DNA from: UBA6168 sp041163745
GTDB lineage: Bacteria; Bacteroidota; Bacteroidia; Chitinophagales; Saprospiraceae
Assembly (NCBI GenBank): GCA_041163745.1
Contig: JBEAQU010000020.1
Coordinates: forward strand, 1-64,000
DNA: 64,000 bases
Direction: 5' to 3'
A model generated the notes under the pieces. The model had not been told where the DNA came from. It searched no databases and saw nothing but the letters and a program-made list of their open reading frames with translations. The position numbers and the translations under genes were made by a program. This document shows positions 63,401-64,000 of the stretch, piece after piece (within the stretch, counting starts at the first letter, position 1; the number at the start of each line of letters is the position of its first letter).

Positions 63401-64000
63401 CGACAGCGGTGGCGCCGCCCTCGGCAGCGCCGACGGTAAGGACCGCAACGACCGCAACGACCGCAAATCCGGCAAAGGTGCCGGTCGTAACAACCGCAGC
63501 GACGTCGACCCGCGCGGCGGCGGCCAAAACGACAACGGAAGCGCCGACGCCGGCGGAGGAAAAGGAAAGGATGCCCGGGGAGATAAGGACAAGGACCGGG
63601 AACCCTCCACCCTGGAACGTATCATCATCCGTCCCCTCCTGGTGCTGCGAAGCGCCAACCTCCGTTATTCCGAAAAATACGGTACCATCGTGCCAGGTTA
63701 CCTCCCCGACAGCAAGCTGTTCGGCATGAACAATTTCTCCTCTCCCGGCTGGGATTTCGTCGCCGGCCTCCAACCAAATATCAACCGAGACGACTACTAT
63801 ACCGAACGGGACTGGCTTTACAACAACTGGAACTGGATCACGGGAGACCAATATCTCAACTCCCCCGTCGTCCAGAACTACAGCCAAACCGCCGAAGGCC
63901 GTATCAAACTGGAGCCTTTCCCCGATTTCAAAATCGATGTGGATATGAAACGGAACCTCCAACAGAATCATAACGAATTCTTCCGCCGCGTGGAGCTGCT
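57408..64000 (+). CDS. sprA: SprA, outer-membrane translocon of the type IX secretion system (partial)
   Basis: The frame is open from the ATG at 57408 to the window edge, about 2197 codons; F. johnsoniae SprA is about 2400 residues, so roughly 200 are missing. After a signal-like N-terminus and a Pro-rich segment (about 20-70) comes the SprA core: VDIRPQGNIDLTFGAEFSNT, KLKLKTNYNTQATFDFDN, QQKSEQEEIVLQGGSQ and many long barrel strands. SprA forms the very large barrel through which T9SS substrates, such as the two giant proteins here, leave the cell, and it is needed for gliding in relatives. Residues of about 1964-2064 are a Gly/Asp/Asn/Lys-rich low-complexity insert. Codon use is strongly C-ending, which creates long antisense frames. 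Confidence 0.95.
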   Translation, partial: MDNSVRRYFLHFVAACCLLPAGTSAGSDRPVHPIEAPIPADAPTHLAAPAFPSAPVPAPPSTDTIPPLEDRTGDYINDPVNNPFDLRDPAEIRQTIEYDPETDRYILYERIGDDYFRPPTYMTFEEFLEYRSQEQERDYFRDLSGVGSALGATGRPDPLAKIDVKNQLIDRLFGGTEVDIRPQGNIDLTFGAEFSNTQNPSYTQRQQRIGGFLFDMDIMMNVEGSIGEKLKLKTNYNTQATFDFDNVMKLDYNTDAFGEDDIIKKIEAGNVSLPIRGSLITGSQSLFGLKTELQFGRLRLTAVASQQKSEQEEIVLQGGSQFQTFEVNVDEYDENRHFFLTHYNRNNFEDALRNLPQIKTLFTIENIQVWVTDTRNATQEIRDIVAIADLGETGRVTNNSPGMQPPAVPAYTDLDGEPLPDNYANPIYPNMLGDPQTKVVDRVVARLKAPPFNLQQGKDFEKVTARRLSPTEFTYHPNLGFISLNINVQPNQVVGVAFEYSYGDSVYQVGQIAEDIPQNADTTQQNVLFVKLLKSTIQPVDLPTWDLMMKNVYNIGAYNVSREDFKLDIFYEDPGKGKKRFLPESSLEGIPLLRVFNLDQLNVQNDPQPDGVFDFIPGLTINPRNGRIMFPVLEPFGKGLTDKIEEAQFQAKFGYPQLYSQTLFNAREFAEFNRFTIEGSYKSSVSSEISLGAFNIPPGSVTVNAGGQVLVEDRDYKIDYQIGRVTILNDAVLNAGVPIRIKFEDNTLFGFQTKTMLGLRADFTASKHLTIGGTYLHLFERPFTQKVNIGDDPINNRIVGLDMNYSKEAPWLTRAIDKLPFYSTKQASNITFTAETAALKPGHSRAINETTADNDKGGVNYLDDFEGSVSSVDLRVPFIGTNGWVLSSIPQNDSENNNPFFPESEFRDTTLSGVNRARLNWYRIDPSLRGGGQGNPYTQPITQQEIFPNFTPQGQFGDTYAQILDLSYNPLRRGPYNFDVPQGTAFSEGLNSDGTLRNPGSRWAGIMRQITTNDFQTANIEFVEFWMMSPYLDTTGTTGGNPEASDGSMNGHIYLNFGNISEDIMLDSRKFFENGLPGPETQGLRTTETGWGKVPLSQQITTAFDINPNNRDAQDVGLDGLSDAEEAVKFDYFLAACQTGLAPAVFQEISEDPSNDNFRHFRDYPSSVPVLERYSRFYGTEGNTPLNTGETFVTSSTLLPDSEDLDGDRTLNETESYFQYRIPIEFDGDRGIRKDNNPFITDEVVSDDGRRVWYRFRVPLNLLDTDPNFKKVGGIRDFRSIRFVRMYLKDFEKPINFRFATFELVRNQWRRYRQSLGTPCAAFGGNEGVDLTAFDVNTVNIEENSKRTPFGYIMPPGISREQALGVNLNALQNEASLSLRVCDLEDGDARAIFKNMQEDLRQFKKLKMFVHGEEINCGNGLEELQDGDLSVFIRIGSDFKNNYYEYELPLTLSRDSSIAYSDSRYPRVVWPRENDFSIDFDLLKTVKIERNQNGELGKVWPVDGYPDPENPLAKVRIKGNPNLGLTKAVMIGVRNPAGNPCSPDPSDRKSVEIWVNELRVFGLDERGGAAATARLDLTLADLGTVSLSGKVSTIGFGGLDQQLLERSREQITSYDVATQIALDKFLPEKIGVNIPFYFAYSNETRNPQFDPYDLDIELKDNLDLAETPQDRQELRERAQQVTEIKTYNFTNVRKERTRSDKIPLPWDVANFSFTYGFDETRRRDPIIEQDVITRRRGAIDYKYSRKTTYIEPFKKAIKNDQYLKFIKELNLNPLPNSIGFSTDLDRRFNTTKYRFAGDNPLLNTYFNKQFLWNRFYDLQWDVTRNLKFQFNADNQGVIDEPDETLMLQRSLLSPNDPLYIADIAEYRRDSILGNLQTLGRTKNYRHSYNASYNVPLKNFPFLDWVSVKARWEADYSWSAASLSPGALSLGNVIQNGNTRGLDGDLDFEKLYNYSGYLKKINTKSRPGSNRDGGRGKDNGAKAPQKGGADKGTGKGGGRDSGGAALGSADGKDRNDRNDRKSGKGAGRNNRSDVDPRGGGQNDNGSADAGGGKGKDARGDKDKDREPSTLERIIIRPLLVLRSANLRYSEKYGTIVPGYLPDSKLFGMNNFSSPGWDFVAGLQPNINRDDYYTERDWLYNNWNWITGDQYLNSPVVQNYSQTAEGRIKLEPFPDFKIDVDMKRNLQQNHNEFFRRVEL

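Noticed and set aside
61497..63971. Antisense frame of 824 codons on the minus strand (with 59676-61493 and 57435-58874)
   Set aside because: These lie opposite sprA; the strong C-ending codon bias of sprA removes stop codons from the complementary frame, and the products are low-complexity Val/Gly/Glu-rich sequences without domains.

Overview
The window reads as chromosomal DNA of a GC-rich member of Bacteroidota, most likely the Saprospiria/Lewinella side of the phylum (lineage is inference). The reasons are: three type IX secretion (T9SS)/gliding genes or loci (sprA plus two loci of giant gene, PorP/SprF gene and OmpA gene); C-terminal T9SS type-B sorting domains; a MurF-alanine racemase fusion; the phylum-typical ruvA-sprA order; GSCFA, DUF5686, DUF4833 and TIGR02757 proteins; and TAnnTTTG-type -7 promoter boxes in several leaders. 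There are no tRNA or rRNA genes, CRISPR arrays, insertion sequences or phage genes that I can support. Most of the window is core genome.

Layout. 1-4.4 kb: a molybdopterin oxidoreductase of the YdeP/FdhF-like family runs off the left edge, divergent from a GMC flavoprotein and its gluconate 2-dehydrogenase subunit-3-like partner. 5.2-15.5 kb: T9SS locus 1, in the order giant adhesin, PorP/SprF, OmpA/PD40. 15.7-17.1 kb: murA, with a perfect 19-bp hairpin in its leader. 17.1-18.4 kb: a lone MacB-type permease on the minus strand. 18.8-21.2 kb: upp, cdsA and a small outer-membrane barrel. 21.7-26.6 kb: a sigma-54 response regulator lacking a DNA-binding domain, a LOG-family protein and a DUF5686 protein. 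26.7-28.5 kb: a CDP-alcohol phosphatidyltransferase tightly followed by DUF4833 and ruvX. 29-34.1 kb: def, a GSCFA protein, aconitase (minus) and tlyA. 34.2-42.1 kb: topoisomerase IV subunit A (parC), DinB and polA (all minus), then a DUF58 protein (plus). 42.2-51.2 kb: T9SS locus 2 on the minus strand, transcribed PorP/SprF, OmpA/PD40, giant adhesin, the reverse of locus 1. 51.9-57.1 kb: a glycosyltransferase, a 29-codon membrane peptide gene, TIGR02757, murF-alr and ruvA. 57.4 kb to the right edge: sprA, the T9SS outer-membrane translocon, truncated by the window.

How the genes work together. SprA is the exit channel of the secretion system whose substrates and accessory proteins are encoded by the two adhesin loci. 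murA, murF-alr, cdsA and the CDP-alcohol transferase supply envelope precursors and lipids. polA, parC, ruvA and ruvX serve DNA maintenance. No defence or mobile system was found. The more unusual observations are the inserted-domain architecture in adhesin 1, a Cys-to-Asp active site in MurA, the murA leader hairpin, a candidate small membrane peptide with its own promoter box, and a long low-complexity linker in SprA.
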